64,000 nucleotides of DNA from Dipylidium caninum (Eukaryota > Platyhelminthes > Cestoda > Cyclophyllidea > Dipylidiidae), in the NCBI GenBank assembly GCA_017562135.1, contig QEYB01001152.1, forward strand, positions 682,001-746,000. Reading direction: 5' to 3'. The stretch's first letter is position 1. Each line of letters starts with the position of its first letter. The notes under the pieces are model-generated. The model was not told the DNA's origin, did no database searches, and saw nothing but the letters and a program-made list of their open reading frames with translations. Positions 1 to 13,842 of this stretch are shown piece after piece. Made by a program: the position numbers and the translations under genes.

Positions 1-3000
1 CACCACTTCGTTGCTTAATTAACATGGTCGGAGAAGAGATTATAGTTCCCACAAATAGGATTAATGCTATTATTTTAAGGAAAGTGCCATTATCGAGACG
101 ATGATCAGACGCCTTGTGTCCTCCGGTGATGGTGGTCCAAAATGACAGGGCAGTACCGGGCTCTCGGAAATTGATGAAATCCTAGAGAGAATGCATGAAT
201 CCCCGTGTGGTGCGGAATATGGTTAGTGTGAATTTCTCCTCAACAGCTGTATTTGTGTAGAATTGAAATCGGAGGGTTAGATAAAGGCAAATACGGACAC
301 AAACATCATAGACAGATGTCACAGTTTACGTAATCAACCACGAACTGGCCATCCTGTTTCACTCTACATGACGATAGTAACATCGATTTCGATTGACGTT
401 CCAGTTCGTATGACGCCCCTAGGGCTACATTTTTTTGCATCCTAATAAGCTAGATTTGTGCACGTGCTCACGATTAGTAACGTACGGCATAGTAGTCACA
501 ACTGCGCACGGGAAATGAAGGCAATGGCTTTAAACGTGCATAACCTTGGAGGCAAATATTAAATACACTTTCCGCAAGAGATAATATTTGAGAGTGTACA
601 GTTGTAAGTAATATTGCAGCTGTGATGCAAGCCGGTGTTTGTGAAGGCAAATGTTTTCACGAGTTAATACACCTTGTAGGATATTAAACGATAGATGTAA
701 TTTTAATGCAATTAACTAACACTAAATATTTTGCCATTGTCATGAAAATGGAAATATTTCATGGAAAACCGAGTATTATAGTAAATTGGTTACGCTTCTT
801 ATGTTTCTTTAATCTTTGGTTCGATGCCTTAAAATATCCTGCTTGCTCCATAAGATGCAAGAGAGTTAGCAACGCTTCATTAATTTCTTCATTCGAACAA
901 TTCCGAGCTACTATTCAAGGCTATATCGGTATCTCGCAGAATGAGGCAATTTGATTCAAATTACAAGAATTATCTGATTCTTTAAATAGAATGGGACTAG
1001 CCCATTTTAGTTGCATAAAGAAATAAGCATTGTTTTCGTCCGTCGCAGGCTAAATCAGTCGCTTGTGCCTCACCTCTCTCCTTGAGTTTCCTGTTGATAA
1101 TACTTTGGATTGCTTAAATTATGGTTCTAGGACAAAAGGGTTGTGGCTGTCCGAGGTGATAACACAAAGAGTATTTTTCAGAGGTTGTGGTTCCCTACAA
1201 TGTTATTCTATAGGGGACAGAGCGTGTGCTATAGGTTAAATCAATTCATTAGTGACTAATGAGCACTATTATGGTCGGGAGGAATAAATACTCTTTTCTG
1301 CCTCAGTTCTGACTCACACCTAGATCTCTCCCCCCCCCCATTAAATATTTTACGTGCTTTTGGCGCTTTTTAACGACCTTTTGCCATGGCGTTCTACAAT
1401 AAAATAACAATACACCCTGCTTCTATATCATTTTATCTCAATTGATATCGGATTGCATTGGATGTGTATCCTCCTTCCTATTCTCATGGCTGCTAAACAG
1501 AATATTCTCTCACCTTTGGTCGTAACAATGCATTCCTAGCATATGGACTGGGATAAAGCTGGAAGTGTGTCCAGGTTAGATTGGCAACAGTATGTACCAA
1601 AATCATAAACGAAAGACATAGGTCAAAGCAGAATAAATATTTGAGTATTACATTTGCTCCTGGTCAAAATGTCAATAGAATCCAAGAGTTATTATGTAAC
1701 CATTGTAAATCTAGGCACGGGATGTGAACCAAGTCACTTATCATGAATACACAGCCTAATACTGATATATGCTCTGTATTGAGTTACCTTGTGGTATTTG
1801 CTAAAGGCGAAAAGCGTTTTGACGCTTGCGATATTTTTCTTACCAATCCTCTTGTTTTGGCTCTATTGGCGGAATCCAAGTAGCATATAATTCGTCGTGA
1901 TTTATCTACGTAACCTTATATTAAGATTTTGCAGAATTAGCGAGGCAACATTTCTGTAGTACTCCCGATCACTTGGACAGCGCTTTGATTTAGTAAAGCT
2001 TTAATCGCTGATGTCACATAAGAACTGAAAATTGGGAGGTTAAAAATACCAATTTTTGAGCACGGAACAGAAAGTGCTGTTCTGATCCTCGCGTGCACTC
2101 CGCACCTATGCCCCTGTGATGCGTTACAGTTGTCTACCAAAGCATCCTCACGAGTTACAGTATTCTTTTCCCACGGAGGCACCCACTAAACCTAAGCCTC
2201 ATTAAAACCTGCCTGGAGTTAGTTTTTGTTCGACTTTATCTCTTAATCGTTGGTAAAGATTTTGCCAGATGGTTTACATATAATGGGACAGAAAATGTCC
2301 CCTATTGGGTTGCCAAGACTGGAATAGTACGCCCTGTAAGTTTCCATAAGTTCCGGTCCTTTTTATTTGAAATTCCAGGGTAAATACCTATCCATTAGTT
2401 CGTATGCAATTTCATTAAACCATGCATCAGCGGTTAAAAGGTCAGCCATGAGCAAAGACTCAGCTTTTAAATACTTCTTCAAAGACCACTGTTTTACTCG
2501 TATATACGACTTCCGAAAACTTCCCGTCTTCCGAGTTAAGAAAGAGCATGAGAGCAAGGAAAACCCAACCTCGACATGGCCGCTGACCGTGAGGAAATAA
2601 CTGCCCTCAAACCATGCGGTAAGCTATGACACTACTTTGTTCCATTGTGGCCATGGAACCGACAACCGGACGCTAAATTAGTCGACTGACTTTAACGTGC
2701 TAATTCGCAAATACTCGAATGATTATTCTTCGTAGCATTATTGTCGGAATTTTCTAAAACAGATAGACAGAAGGCACACTCTCAGTCTACTCGAGCGGAA
2801 AACAGAACCGCCTTTTTTAATCTGCCTTACCTATATCTATAACTTAACTTCGTGAGCAACACACGGCGTCAATAAATTATAACAGGGATCCTAGTTTTAC
2901 TGTTAGCGCTTGGCGTCATGGTCGACACGTGTCTTAACTTTTAAAGGTCCAGGGACAACTCAATTTTCAGATTCTTCGTCGCTTGAGTGATTCATAGTCC

Positions 3001-3151
3001 AAATTTGCCTGTTTCTTTTAAGCATGGAATATTCGTGAAGTGAAGAAGAGATTATATTTTATAAAATGCTGAATTTCCTTAAGGTATATTCATACAAGAC
3101 AAGAGATATCTAGTGTACAGATAGGAGTAAGGAGGGTGAGGCTAAATTTGG
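1..3151. other. Intergenic, no gene seen
   Basis: Reading frames here are short, lack splice-linked partners and match no family I recognise. The only low-complexity feature noticed is a short C run near 1330. A distal 5' or 3' untranslated region cannot be excluded. Confidence 0.5.
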
Positions 3152-5302
3152 TCAGGATCTCCGCGCGCAAAGCTCTTCATATGTGCAGCCACAGTTTTTG
3201 GCAAAGAGGTAGTATACGCTTCCATACACGGCGCCAAAAGAGAGACCGACGGCAGATCCCACCATCATAGGAACGGGACCACGAGGCAAACAAAACAGAC
3301 CAAGTGTGAGACCTAAAATCGAGCAAAGACCCCGCGTCCTCTTAAATAGCAAAAAATTGAAAAATCCGTCCGAAGATCAAAAGCGTCCAATTAAAGTGTA
3401 AAGAAAATATTGCAATCTGAGATCCAAGTAAACGTGTAGCTATGAATACCTATTTAATTAGAAAAAACGTTGATTTAAGGCGAAAGACTCAAGTTTTATT
3501 CTTACTGAAGCATGCTGCGTGCTCCCAAAAACTCGTCTTTCCCCGATAAGCTGTCACTAAGAATGGGAGATACCTGAAAAGGGATTCCGTAAAGATGATG
3601 AGGTGAGATACAACGTGCAATCGGAAGAAAAAAGGTCAATGGTGGTTACCGGACTCACAGAAAGCCTGTTGTAAGGAAGTAAGATTTGATAGTAACGGTA
3701 ACGGCCAATTTCGAAGCAGTCCACAGCACATGATCGAAAGCCTGACGCTGGAAAACCAGAATTTGCTAATAATTTATATGACAACGGAAAAGTATTGTTA
3801 AATTTGACTGTTGTATGTCAATGTTGAGGGGTTTGGCGCAAAAATTCTCAAGTAATGTCCTTCAGATAGCTTTAAATCTAAGCCACTCAAACGTTACAAC
3901 AAATAAGACTCGTCACTTTATATATAATAAAAACCAAAATTATCTCTTATACTTAAGGGAAGCATTTTTTAACAACGGCAACAACATATTTAAGGGAGGT
4001 AAGATGTAGGTGGTTCTCCAAAATACTTCATTTTTGTCAGGACATAAATATAACTATCGTCAAAGAAAATCGGTTAAGAACGACTGCATAGGTTCTGCGC
4101 ATCATATTTTACGAGGGTTCCAACACACCTTAGCCATTTCCCGTGTTCTCCACACAGTAAGTTGATTGTTTAGAGCAAATTGATTAAAAATTCCTGGCAC
4201 GGACAAACAGATAGAAGCTGTTCCGGCTAAACCGCTAGCGATTAACGGGAGCCTTTTGAGGCTCCGGTTAAGAGTGGCAAGATCACTTTCATCCGAATCC
4301 CTGAAAGGCGGTAAAGTCATATGTGAATAAAGCTACACATAATTCCAAATTACTCATCAAAACGGAACCGGACAGTAGCCAGTAGTCAACACTTATTGTA
4401 CATCTAGAAGTCTGAAAAATAGTTATTGGAGTGCTGACGAGTAAACTCTCAAGGTTGCGGCTACATAGTTGATCCGTGCATACAAAAGAACATTAAAAAG
4501 TCCCAAATATGCTGCCTTTATGTCAACATTTTGCAATAATTCTCGTAAGATTGTTGCACCGCCCCTTTTAAAGGATATCAAGCGAGTCAAGTCTAAAGGA
4601 TGATCAGTATATTTTTGAGTTTCACGAATGGACGCGATAGACCTGTGGTTCCCTCAGGTACTCCCCTTATTTGCCATAACTTGCACATTATTTTAATATA
4701 TAATTGCAGGCTTGCGTCTCTAATATCGAAACACTTAGTTTAAATTCCCTAGAATGACTTATACTCTTGTACTGTACAATGAAATAACACTTTAAACACA
4801 ACAACTTCACTGTTATTTGCCTACACCATCGAAGACAATCCATGTGGGACTCAGTAAGACTAGAAGTCAGAGATCCTGTTTACTTTTATGCAAGCGACAA
4901 AATGTCAGCAAGAAATATATGAGAACAGTGCCCTGAATGACAGAGATCAAAAAGATAGCCTTGAGTTTAACAGCATCCACAGTACAGGTTAGAATAAACC
5001 TTAATCACGGAAAGTTTTTAATCTCGATACGTATGGGGCTTAGATACATTATCAAGACTGTTAACTTACTGAAGCCAGATAGCGTCAATGACCCGAAGGA
5101 ACGCGGTGTCTCGAAAACCATAGCGACTAAAGAGCAAAGTGGCCCCGTCAAGGGTTGGGGGAGCGAAAGTGGAGTGTACTGCATCGGCACCACTCATCCC
5201 AGCCGTCAGCAGCTCATCACGATACCGGAGAGCAGAGTCAACGTCCTCTTGAGTGTTTCCCGCTAAATCTTGATCTTGGTGCGTCGAAAAATCCATTTCC
5301 AT
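3152..5302 (-). CDS. TIMMDC1: TIMMDC1-like complex I assembly factor
   Basis: Five exons, from 5' to 3': 5302-5070, 4300-4129, 3747-3659, 3573-3506, 3312-3152. All junctions are GT-AG and phases join exactly, giving about 240 residues. The protein has several hydrophobic segments; the C-terminal part resembles the Tim17/Tim23-type region of human TIMMDC1, including an AYRGKTSFWEHA stretch comparable to the human VYRNKDALSHFV and a glycine-rich membrane segment that ends in a short polar tail. In animals this inner-membrane protein helps build the membrane arm of respiratory complex I. I chose the ATG at 5302 because a TTTAG acceptor-like site lies only a few bases upstream. No mitochondrial presequence is expected for this family. 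Identity rests on partial similarity plus clean gene structure; another member of the Tim17-like family remains possible. Confidence 0.72.
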
Positions 5303-6576
5303 ACCGCTAAACAAATCAGAACGAAAAGTTTAAGAGGTACGTTATAGTGAAAATAAGACTCCAGTAGATCGCAGCGGAAACCCGGTGAGATTTCGAGTTA
5401 TTTTCCGCCCAAATTACTTTGAGAACACTGCCGACAAAAAAAATCGAATAGCGTCATTGGATCGTGTGGCACGAACTAGAGGAAATTGGTCATTGTTCCT
5501 AAACCTGTGCGTTATTCTACTTACCCAAAACTACATTATTGCCGCAGATATGGGTAGTGAAAGTTCAAAAGAGGTAACTCGACATTGGCTGACGAATACT
5601 CAGATTTGATAGAATATTCAGATAAAGCGTAGAGGTAACTACACATGTCACTAAATTTATCTCAATCGTTAAGAGCGATGGTGATTGTAGAATGACTTAC
5701 TTGACGGATACTTATGTCTGGTTAAAAATTCGAAATTTGGCAATTCCGCCTACGAAAAAACATTCGATAACCACAGCTCAAGTTCGGTTGGACCGTATGT
5801 GGATATCAAAAAGGAGAATGAAAAGATTCTATACCACCTACTACGATTAATCACGTAACACAATCGACATCTGCGAGATCCATTAATACCGACGTTTGCA
5901 TGTCTAACGTGTACAATGTATTTTTACACAAAGCAAACATATTCACCAAATGGCCGTATACGACTGCAGCGACACTATAAAATCCATAACTGAATGCAAA
6001 CAGGTAAATAAAAATAAAAGAAGCTCTTCGAGTTTGATGAGGCGTCCTCGAGACCACTAAAATACAAGGAGTAGTCGTTTCCCTCAAATCCAAACACTGA
6101 AGAATGAAAGAAATTCTTTAATCGTAATAACTAGTTGAGTATAATTCGTACCCAAATAATGAACAATTTGCCTTCTGGAAATGGCGGGTGTGTTCTTTTT
6201 TGAAGACCGTAGAAATGCTGCGAATACTCAATTTCAGTGGATGGATGGATGATAAACCAAATGGGGACAGTTTAAACACTGAAAAAGATATACTCTCAGT
6301 ATTGATATAAGCCTCAAGAAGTAAACAAAACACTGGTTTAGTGAAAGTGAGATCGTGAAAGTGAAATAACCTTAATTAAAAGGAAAATTCGACCAGTATA
6401 AGTAATCGCATATCTTGATGAGACTGATCCCACTCGGAATGATTATTCCAGCAGCACTAAGATTGTGATAAATAGTATGACTACAGAGAAAATAGTGCCT
6501 CCATAAAGAAAAAAGTAGCTCACAATTATAATATAAAAAAGAGAAAGATTACAAGTGTTTTCTCAAAAGTTTAAGG
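5303..6576. other. Intergenic between TIMMDC1 and RTCB
   Basis: No supported coding segment. It would hold the 5' flank of TIMMDC1 and the region beyond the RTCB 3' end. Frames on both strands are short and lack splice partners. Confidence 0.5.
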
Positions 6577-6582
6577 TTTATT
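6577..6582 (-). promoter_or_regulatory. Poly(A) signal of RTCB
   Basis: AATAAA on the minus strand, 29 nt beyond the RTCB stop codon at 6613-6611. The short distance implies a very short 3' untranslated region. Confidence 0.6.
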
Positions 6583-6610
6583 CGAACTAAAGCAAAGTGA
6601 CAGAAGAAAG

Positions 6611-9600
6611 TTAGCCCTTGATCACACCGATTGGACGCAACTTGAGCACCTTAGAACTGATTCCTGCTTCTTGGCCTAAAGGCACGAGAAACAAAAGGAA
6701 AAAGAACAAGTATGGAAGAAAAGTAGTATTATTCACTTTAAAACAGGAGCTACATTGTGAAATGCCCTAGACTCGAGTCTGGAAGCACATAAATTTAGGG
6801 CTACTCTTCCATGCGTCTCAGATGGTCACAAAAAAGCGCACAATGCTGAAGGTAGTCTGGGAAGTGTGTAATTTTGATGAAAAACCCTAGCTAGATAAAA
6901 CAACTATAAAAACCAACACACAAAGGAACAATCAGCAAGAAATCAGTGCCAGAAAGCTGTGCTTACAAGTATTGACCACATCAGTAACATTTTTGTATGA
7001 TTCGGGCGCTTCTTCCATAACTAACTTTGGGGAAGCAACGCGTATTGAAATGCCTTTCTGAGCAAGGCTGTCCAGTACATCAGAGTACTCAAGGGTCCTT
7101 CTTGATTTGGCTCTCGACAGCGCACGACCCTAATAAAGCATTATAAATGTAAATAAAATAAGGGGAGTGATTCCAATCAATGATAGTCCAAGTACTGTAG
7201 CATAAGAGTATCACTAGTAATTGAGGCCTGAGGTCCCCTCTTACTTGAATTAGCATTTAAGAATGTTCCAGTACGAAGTAACTAATTATAAATTATCGCA
7301 AAAGAAAGTGAACTAATTCCTCCTTCTTATGTTCTTCTCATACAATATAATCGACGGGGAAAAATGCACTCTATAACAAGTAAATAGGTTGTAGGCAAAA
7401 CTGAACGAATAGGATAGTAAGTAATTTCAATACAGCTCCATGTTAGAGCAGGTATTTCCCCCTATTAACCATATTTCGTTCAAAGTACATTAATTTACGG
7501 TACAGAATCCCATTAATGTACACATTTCAAGCGTTCCCATGTTTTAATTCCGCTCATAGGGCATGATAGGACAGGAAGCGGTTCCTCTGTCAGAAAGAAG
7601 AGCCGATTTTAGCATTAAAAAATGGTCCTCGGGAAAACCACGAGATTTGAGGGGAGAAAAGCTAGAATGACTAATGAATGACTTATTCAAGTCGCACAGG
7701 TCAACATCGTGTGAATACAATATGATTTGATTAACTTAGGTGTTATATATTCATAAAACAGTACAAAATCCTACCATTCCATTTGAAGCCTAACATTTCG
7801 CGTGTGGTGACGTTCGATGTACTGAGCGCCATAAAGTAAACTTGCACCAAGTTCTGGCGAATCAACCCCCTTAAATCCTCAGGATATATTAGTTTACTAA
7901 GCGAAGTCACCGAATCTTGACTCAAATATGTTTATTATTTTCATGAAAATAAGATTGATAGGTCAGTATGAATTTTTTCCGGGCAAGAAACAAAATGCAA
8001 TCATTGACCAAGAATATAAATCACAAGAGAATATTAAGTAGGATTAACGTAAACCTCGGCCACAATAGCAGTTAGTCATTTGTACATGAAAACTACCTCG
8101 AAAATTACTAAAGCTTCAAGAAAGCTACGAGTATAACACAAAAAATATACTAAAGATGATTTGAAATTTACTGCTCCATGACACGTTGAGCCAAAGGTTT
8201 CAGTCATGGCTTTGTCTGTTCCCGTAAGGACATAACTGCACGTTCCCATGGTACCGCCAATGAGAACCGGCTGCCCAGTTAGCTAGTAAAAAAAAACAAT
8301 CACACTAAAAATACAAAGTACAACAGATAGAGATACATTTATTATGTGTTGTGAGTGAATACATTTTAACATTAGAGGACAAATTATATGTGAAACATTG
8401 TCAGTTACGATGAAAGTCAGCACGACTTGGCATCCGTTGAAGAACCAATTATTTTCAAGTGACCGCAAAGGACAATGTGCCACAAAGTTCGTGATAGACA
8501 TTACGGCAATGAGAGAGTGTGGGAGAACACATAAACCCAAAACTGCCGATAGATTCACACCATTGTAGCGTAGTCGTTTGCTATCAATCACGCATAAGTT
8601 ATGCTGTCATTTAATAGCCTGAAGATTTATGTTACAAGTAAAGTATAACCATAGAGCAAAGAGAAGATTAAAGCATTCAGTTGCGTGTTATAAATAACAG
8701 TCCTCAGGCCACCTTAGAAGACTTTCTTCTAAAACTCCAAATTTCTCTACTAAAAGCTCTTTTTAACAAAGTAACATTAAAGTGCTTTTACCTGATAATC
8801 AACAGGAATTAGAGGATGATGAGGAGGAAATGCTCGCGTTGAACCTTTGCGATGGACTAGAAGCTGTGTTGGTTTTCCATTAACCCAGTGTTCTTCTACC
8901 TTGGCAATGTTATGCGAAACATCGTAAATCACGTGCATGTCCAAATCATCAGGAGTGGAATTAAACATCTTAGCGAAGGCCTGTAATAAGGAACGAGCAA
9001 AATATGGAAGCATTTTTATTGTACAAGCATTTAATAGTCAAAAGTCATCGACCAGATTGTTTAGTATTACAGAAGTCCGATTTTTCGACATCTAACTTCC
9101 AGGTGTTCTTCATTATTCTTAAACTGCTACCTAATTTGGGGAAATATATAAAAGTTACCAAATGGGGCGATGGATAATTTAAGTATCAGGAAATAATTCC
9201 GCAAGAACCAAGGTGTCTACTCATCCTCACAAATAGCTTATTTGCTGACCTGGCGACTAAGGAAAGTCATCGAAGAACGGTTGACCCAAGCGTAGTTGGC
9301 TGCAGCGGCCATTGCTGCGAGATAGTCCTGTCCTTCTTGTGAATTAATACGGGCACAAGCTAATTGCCGATCATTGACTTCAATATTATCGCGCTTCATC
9401 GCCCGTTCCATTTCCAACAGTGCATCCGTTGCTACCTATAATAAAATCTCTTTTGACACAAGTAAACTTATCTTAGACTTAAAACAAAGACAAGTATGAT
9501 TAAAAACACCTTATCATAAATTTCGAGCAAAAAGTACCTCGGGAAGTCTCATTAAACCTATTATTAATGGAAAGTCAATGACTAGATCGACCATGAACCA

Positions 9601-11421
9601 TAAATATGGTTATCAGAATGGACACCTATGCACAATAGCACAAGAAACTTTTATTGAGTACTTTATGGTAAACAAAGAAAAAATTTATATGACGTTAAAA
9701 AAACTTGAGAACCAAAACTATATATTTGGATTTCTTATAGAGAGAATTTAAACATCTATCTAACCATCTAACGAGTGAATGAGTGATAATTGAAAATTTC
9801 TGCTCCAGGACGATTTCATAAAGGCAATTCCCAAAAAAATTTATAAGTAAAAAATTTAAAAAGTGAGTTGTGACCTGATGTCCCATGCCTCGACTACCAC
9901 AGTGAATCATGAGGACGACCTGGTTGAGCTGATCGACACCCATTTTGGAAGCAGCATGGCGGTCGAATATTTCCTCGACCACCTGTATCTCAGCATAGTG
10001 ATTACCAGCACCCAATGTCCCTAGTTGAGGTAGCCCTCGTTTCTTAGCTCGTGCGGATACTTTATTGGGGTCCGCCTGCAGCATGCGCCCATATTCCTCG
10101 CAGTGCTCCTTGTCATCAGCCCAAACATAGCCTATTAAAAGAGGTTGGAGTAAGACTGAGGCAAGCTATGCTAATAAGAAGGTTTCTCGAATAAATGTTG
10201 CTAAGGAGATAGGTACTTCGAACGTTAAAATGCACATCGTTGATACAGAATTCTGACTAGATACAAACAAAAGTTACTATCGGCCAATTGAAATCATACA
10301 AACCTAGGAATTATGGAACTCACCCTGTCGAAGCGACCAATCCATGCCCATTTCAAGCGCTTCATCGAGATTTGTCGCGTTCATCGGGATAATGCCCTTC
10401 GAACCGACACCAACAGGAATATGGTCAAAGAGAGCTTGTGTCAATTGCTCCTTTACAGGTAGAACATCCTTCAGAGTTAGATTTGTTCTAATTAGCCTCA
10501 CACCGCAATTGATATCGAAACCGACTCCACCTGGGGAAACCACGGCATTTGGGTCATTCATATCGAATGCCGCCATATTGCCTAGGGAAAACACGAAAAC
10601 ATAATCTCGGAACAGAAGAATGCATGTAAATAGAACATTAATTGTAAGACGCAATTCTTAGGTGCTACTGGCTGCAAAAAATCACAAGAAGGCGTAATGT
10701 TGCATATGGATACGTACCAATAGCGAAGCCATAGCCAGAGTGGACATCGGGAAGGCCAACTGAACGCTATAATAATTTTTAAAAATTTTATTAGAGCAAA
10801 GAGATTAGACATACGTGGACTATGCCAGGCAAAGCTGCTACGTTTGCAATTTGTTTCATTCCAGGAAGGAAGCCTCCATAGTCACCACTTTGTGTAAATT
10901 GGCGCAATTCATCGAACATAAGAGTTCCCAAGAAGTCGTTTACATAAAAAACACCTTCGACCTAAAATTAGTACCATCGATAGTTATCCAAATGAGTGGC
11001 TTCTCTTGGTTTAAGTTTATAATTCAGGATCATTTGAATATTGATGGTAAAGTGGAGTTACGGCAATCAAATAGACAAGGATGAAGAAGCTAAGCAGAGC
11101 GTCAAATATGAAACTGGCCCAATGGCGCAAAACAATACAGCGCTTTCGTCTACAAATGTTAAGAACGAAAAATGTAAAGGCCAAGAAGGAAGAAATAGGC
11201 GCATGTATCCTCACGGATGTAGGCAAACGACTTTAGCACCAGGATCATACGGAGAAGCTTTAAAACACAAGCGTGATGTCACAAATAATTAAACACCTGT
11301 TCCAATTCCTACTAAAACTATGCACAGACCTTCATGTTTGGAACAAAACCTTTTTTAATCTTCCAAGCGCATGGCGAAATTTTTCGAGGAACTTCAGTTC
11401 CTCCTCGTATGACCTCGGCAT
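6611..11421 (-). CDS. RTCB: RTCB RNA ligase with 1-nt frame break in exon 1
   Basis: Catalytic subunit of the tRNA-splicing ligase complex, which joins RNA 2',3'-cyclic phosphate or 3'-phosphate ends to 5'-OH ends in tRNA splicing and in XBP1-type mRNA splicing. Ten exons: 11421-11330, 10961-10815, 10766-10718, 10581-10324, 10131-9875, 9435-9250, 8980-8792, 8282-8172, 7129-6967, 6675-6611. Similarity to human RTCB is very high along the whole length. Visible motifs include DINCGVR with the metal-binding Cys at residue 122 by human numbering, [25 protein letters not shown], and [12 protein letters not shown] with the histidine that carries GMP. All junction phases close except inside exon 1: [14 protein letters not shown] is read in one frame and [10 protein letters not shown] in another, so one base is missing between about 11341 and 11392, in or near A-runs. 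Adding one base would give 505 codons, the human length. A CACTTAG acceptor-like site lies 7 nt before the ATG. Confidence 0.97.
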
Positions 11422-12503
11422 GTTAAGGCTAAGTGGGAACTGCTTAAGTGATCAAATCGGTAAAAGCACAATGGGGTAGATTTTAAATATAACCTGTTAA
11501 AAAAATACATCGGGTGTTTTTTTGTGATAAACGGAGGATACTCGTATAGCTGCCGTTTTAAATCGAAAAAAATACACCGTTATCGCTGGAGATGTAATGC
11601 CTTCGAGTAGACATTTGCTAGTTGCCAGCTCTCTGTTTAACGGTGTTCACATGCGTAACGGTGCAGCTACTCATCTCATACACACCTCTCGCTTTTAAAT
11701 GGAAACAAATTGATGTAATTGTGAGATTTTAATCGAGAAGTGCAAGATGCTCGCTGAACCCGAACATAGTCGCATGAAACACACAACTTAAACTCACGTA
11801 GAATTAATTCAACTGTATGGTTGATATATTATATAATAGGCAGCACAACAGTTGACCCACGTCACAATGTACCTTCTATAAGAGTTTCCTTCACATTACG
11901 AGGGACAAAACTTCTCTTCGAATTATTGTTCCCATTCTTATCAGCATCGCGTTAGCCTAGTTCTATCTCAACCAAAAATAGTCAACACACCTCACGACAG
12001 CAAAATACCACAATGACGAACCACCTCCCTACCTGGTTCACTCAATCTCCACTAACACGCAAGAATTGCATCAATTTGATTCACGTATCCCTGTGGAAGC
12101 GACAAAAAATATACGACGAACACCCGCAGTGAGTGATTCCACCAGACACCTGTAAAACTACTGGAAAATGCATCCTTCAAAAAAAACCATTTAAAACGCA
12201 TACCGACACGATTGCTCCACCCAATAAAAAGATGGTAAAATCTCATCTTTTCCTAAGGCAACTAGGAAAAATGACGATAGGCTGCAACACCAATTAAAAA
12301 AATAAAACCCAATTGGCCACATATATACATAAAACAATAATGATAGGAATAGTAAGTTAAGTAGTAGAGCAATACTAATAAGAATTTATTTCACGATTAG
12401 CTCGAAAAATAGAGAAACACTAAAACGCAAAAATGTGAGAAGTGCGCAGGATTGCCATCTAATCAGTCGCCTTTATAGATGCCCTCCCACGCAGTCACCA
12501 CGA
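11422..12503. other. Intergenic between RTCB and UBE2L
   Basis: No coding segment supported. It contains the RTCB 5' flank and the UBE2L 3' end region including its poly(A) signal. Confidence 0.5.
12385..12390 (-). promoter_or_regulatory. Poly(A) signal of UBE2L gene
   Basis: AATAAA on the minus strand, 113 nt after the stop codon of the E2 gene. Confidence 0.5.
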
Positions 12504-13842
12504 TCAGCGTTTGAGGGCATACAATGCCGTATGCTCAGCAGCCTTTTTATTGAAAGTGGCTCGATCTTTCTGATATTCCTCAGCCAAATCTGCACGAAGT
12601 GGATGCTCGATCTCAGGATTCGAAACCAAGGCTTGCAAAGCTTGAATTACTACAATGTACGTTAAAACTCAGAACTAAATAATCAATATTAGACAGTTAA
12701 ATAATTCTACACTCAATGTGGTAGATTAGCTCAAATTAGGAAATAAACCCAAATGTAGTGTGTAAAGATTTACAGTTTCAATGTTTTCCAATCCACATCC
12801 TCGACTTTTTCCTATTTTAAGGTATAGAAGCATATCTCAACAACATTCTGCCCCCTCCCCATATTCGAAACGTATCAATTGCTTCAGAATATAATTAATA
12901 TTTTAGTGTAAGTTATGCTTTCCAATTAATACGACAAAGTAACTTACACTATATCGTTTTGCCGAAAGCGCACGTCAAGTTACCCATATTCGATTATGAC
13001 ATTACTACCGTCACAAAATTGAAGAAATAATTCGGATTATATAACCTTACCATCAATTATTTTCGTTGCCGGCTTCCAATTCCCAGGATCAATCAATGGG
13101 AAACAAATTTGACCCTTCTCATCTACATTGGGATGGTATATCGGTGTTTTGAAGACAAGTTTCGGGGGCTTTATTGGGTATTCTGCACCAAAATTGATTG
13201 CAATTTTGAAGGCTCCCTTATCATATGGAGGACTTTCCTAAAACAGAATTCTACTAAAAATACCACAATTGTAACTAACACAATTTCAGGTATAGGATGC
13301 CATCGATAGTAACGCTATGTGACATTGATATTAAACCCGATATACAAACACCTTGTAGACTAATAATGCCATCTCGACTATGGTGTTAACAGTGATAAAG
13401 AAAGCGAGCAAAATAGCCTTTTGGAAATAAAAATGCGTACAGGGTAGAGGAGGCCTGTCCATGAGGTAATGTTATCTTCGGGATCATCCATTTTAAAGAT
13501 ATCTTTGACGGGCGATTCCTTCATTCCCGCCAGCTCCTTCAGTGAATGTAAAAAGGGGTTTTACTTTAAGAAAATGAAAAAAATGTTTTTCTACTAACCT
13601 CCAATATAATAAAGCAGAAAAAATTTCCGTGTCGCCAATATTCAAATTTAGAACGCAGTGGCAATTAGACTATACGACATTCGCTAGCATTTACAAAAGC
13701 AAATTTAAGAAAAAAAATAAGGGCCGAGGCAAAAAACAAGGTCAATTTCGCAATACCTTGATGTGTTGAAATATGTGAAGCATCTATATGACTTTATTCA
13801 TATATGACATACCTTTTGTAAGCGTCGCGTTGCAGCACACAT
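12504..13842 (-). CDS. UBE2L3: UBE2L3-type ubiquitin-conjugating enzyme E2
   Basis: Four exons: 13842-13813, 13536-13441, 13237-13051, 12649-12504, with exact phase closure, 152 residues (human UBE2L3 has 154). The UBC fold is recognisable: NPPYDKG-like PPYDKGAF, the AEYP-KPP loop, the YHPN motif and GQIC with the catalytic cysteine at about residue 87, then NWKPATK and the C-terminal [12 protein letters not shown] helix typical of the UBE2L group. This E2 accepts ubiquitin from E1 and works mainly with HECT and RBR ligases because its cysteine is limited to transthiolation. Differences from human include CFPLID in place of CLPVIS after the cysteine and a short tail ending in KR. The acceptor of exon 2 (GAAG) is weak but gives the conserved frame. 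A TTTCTAG acceptor-like site stands 22 nt before the ATG. Introns are 276, 203 and 401 nt. Confidence 0.95.
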
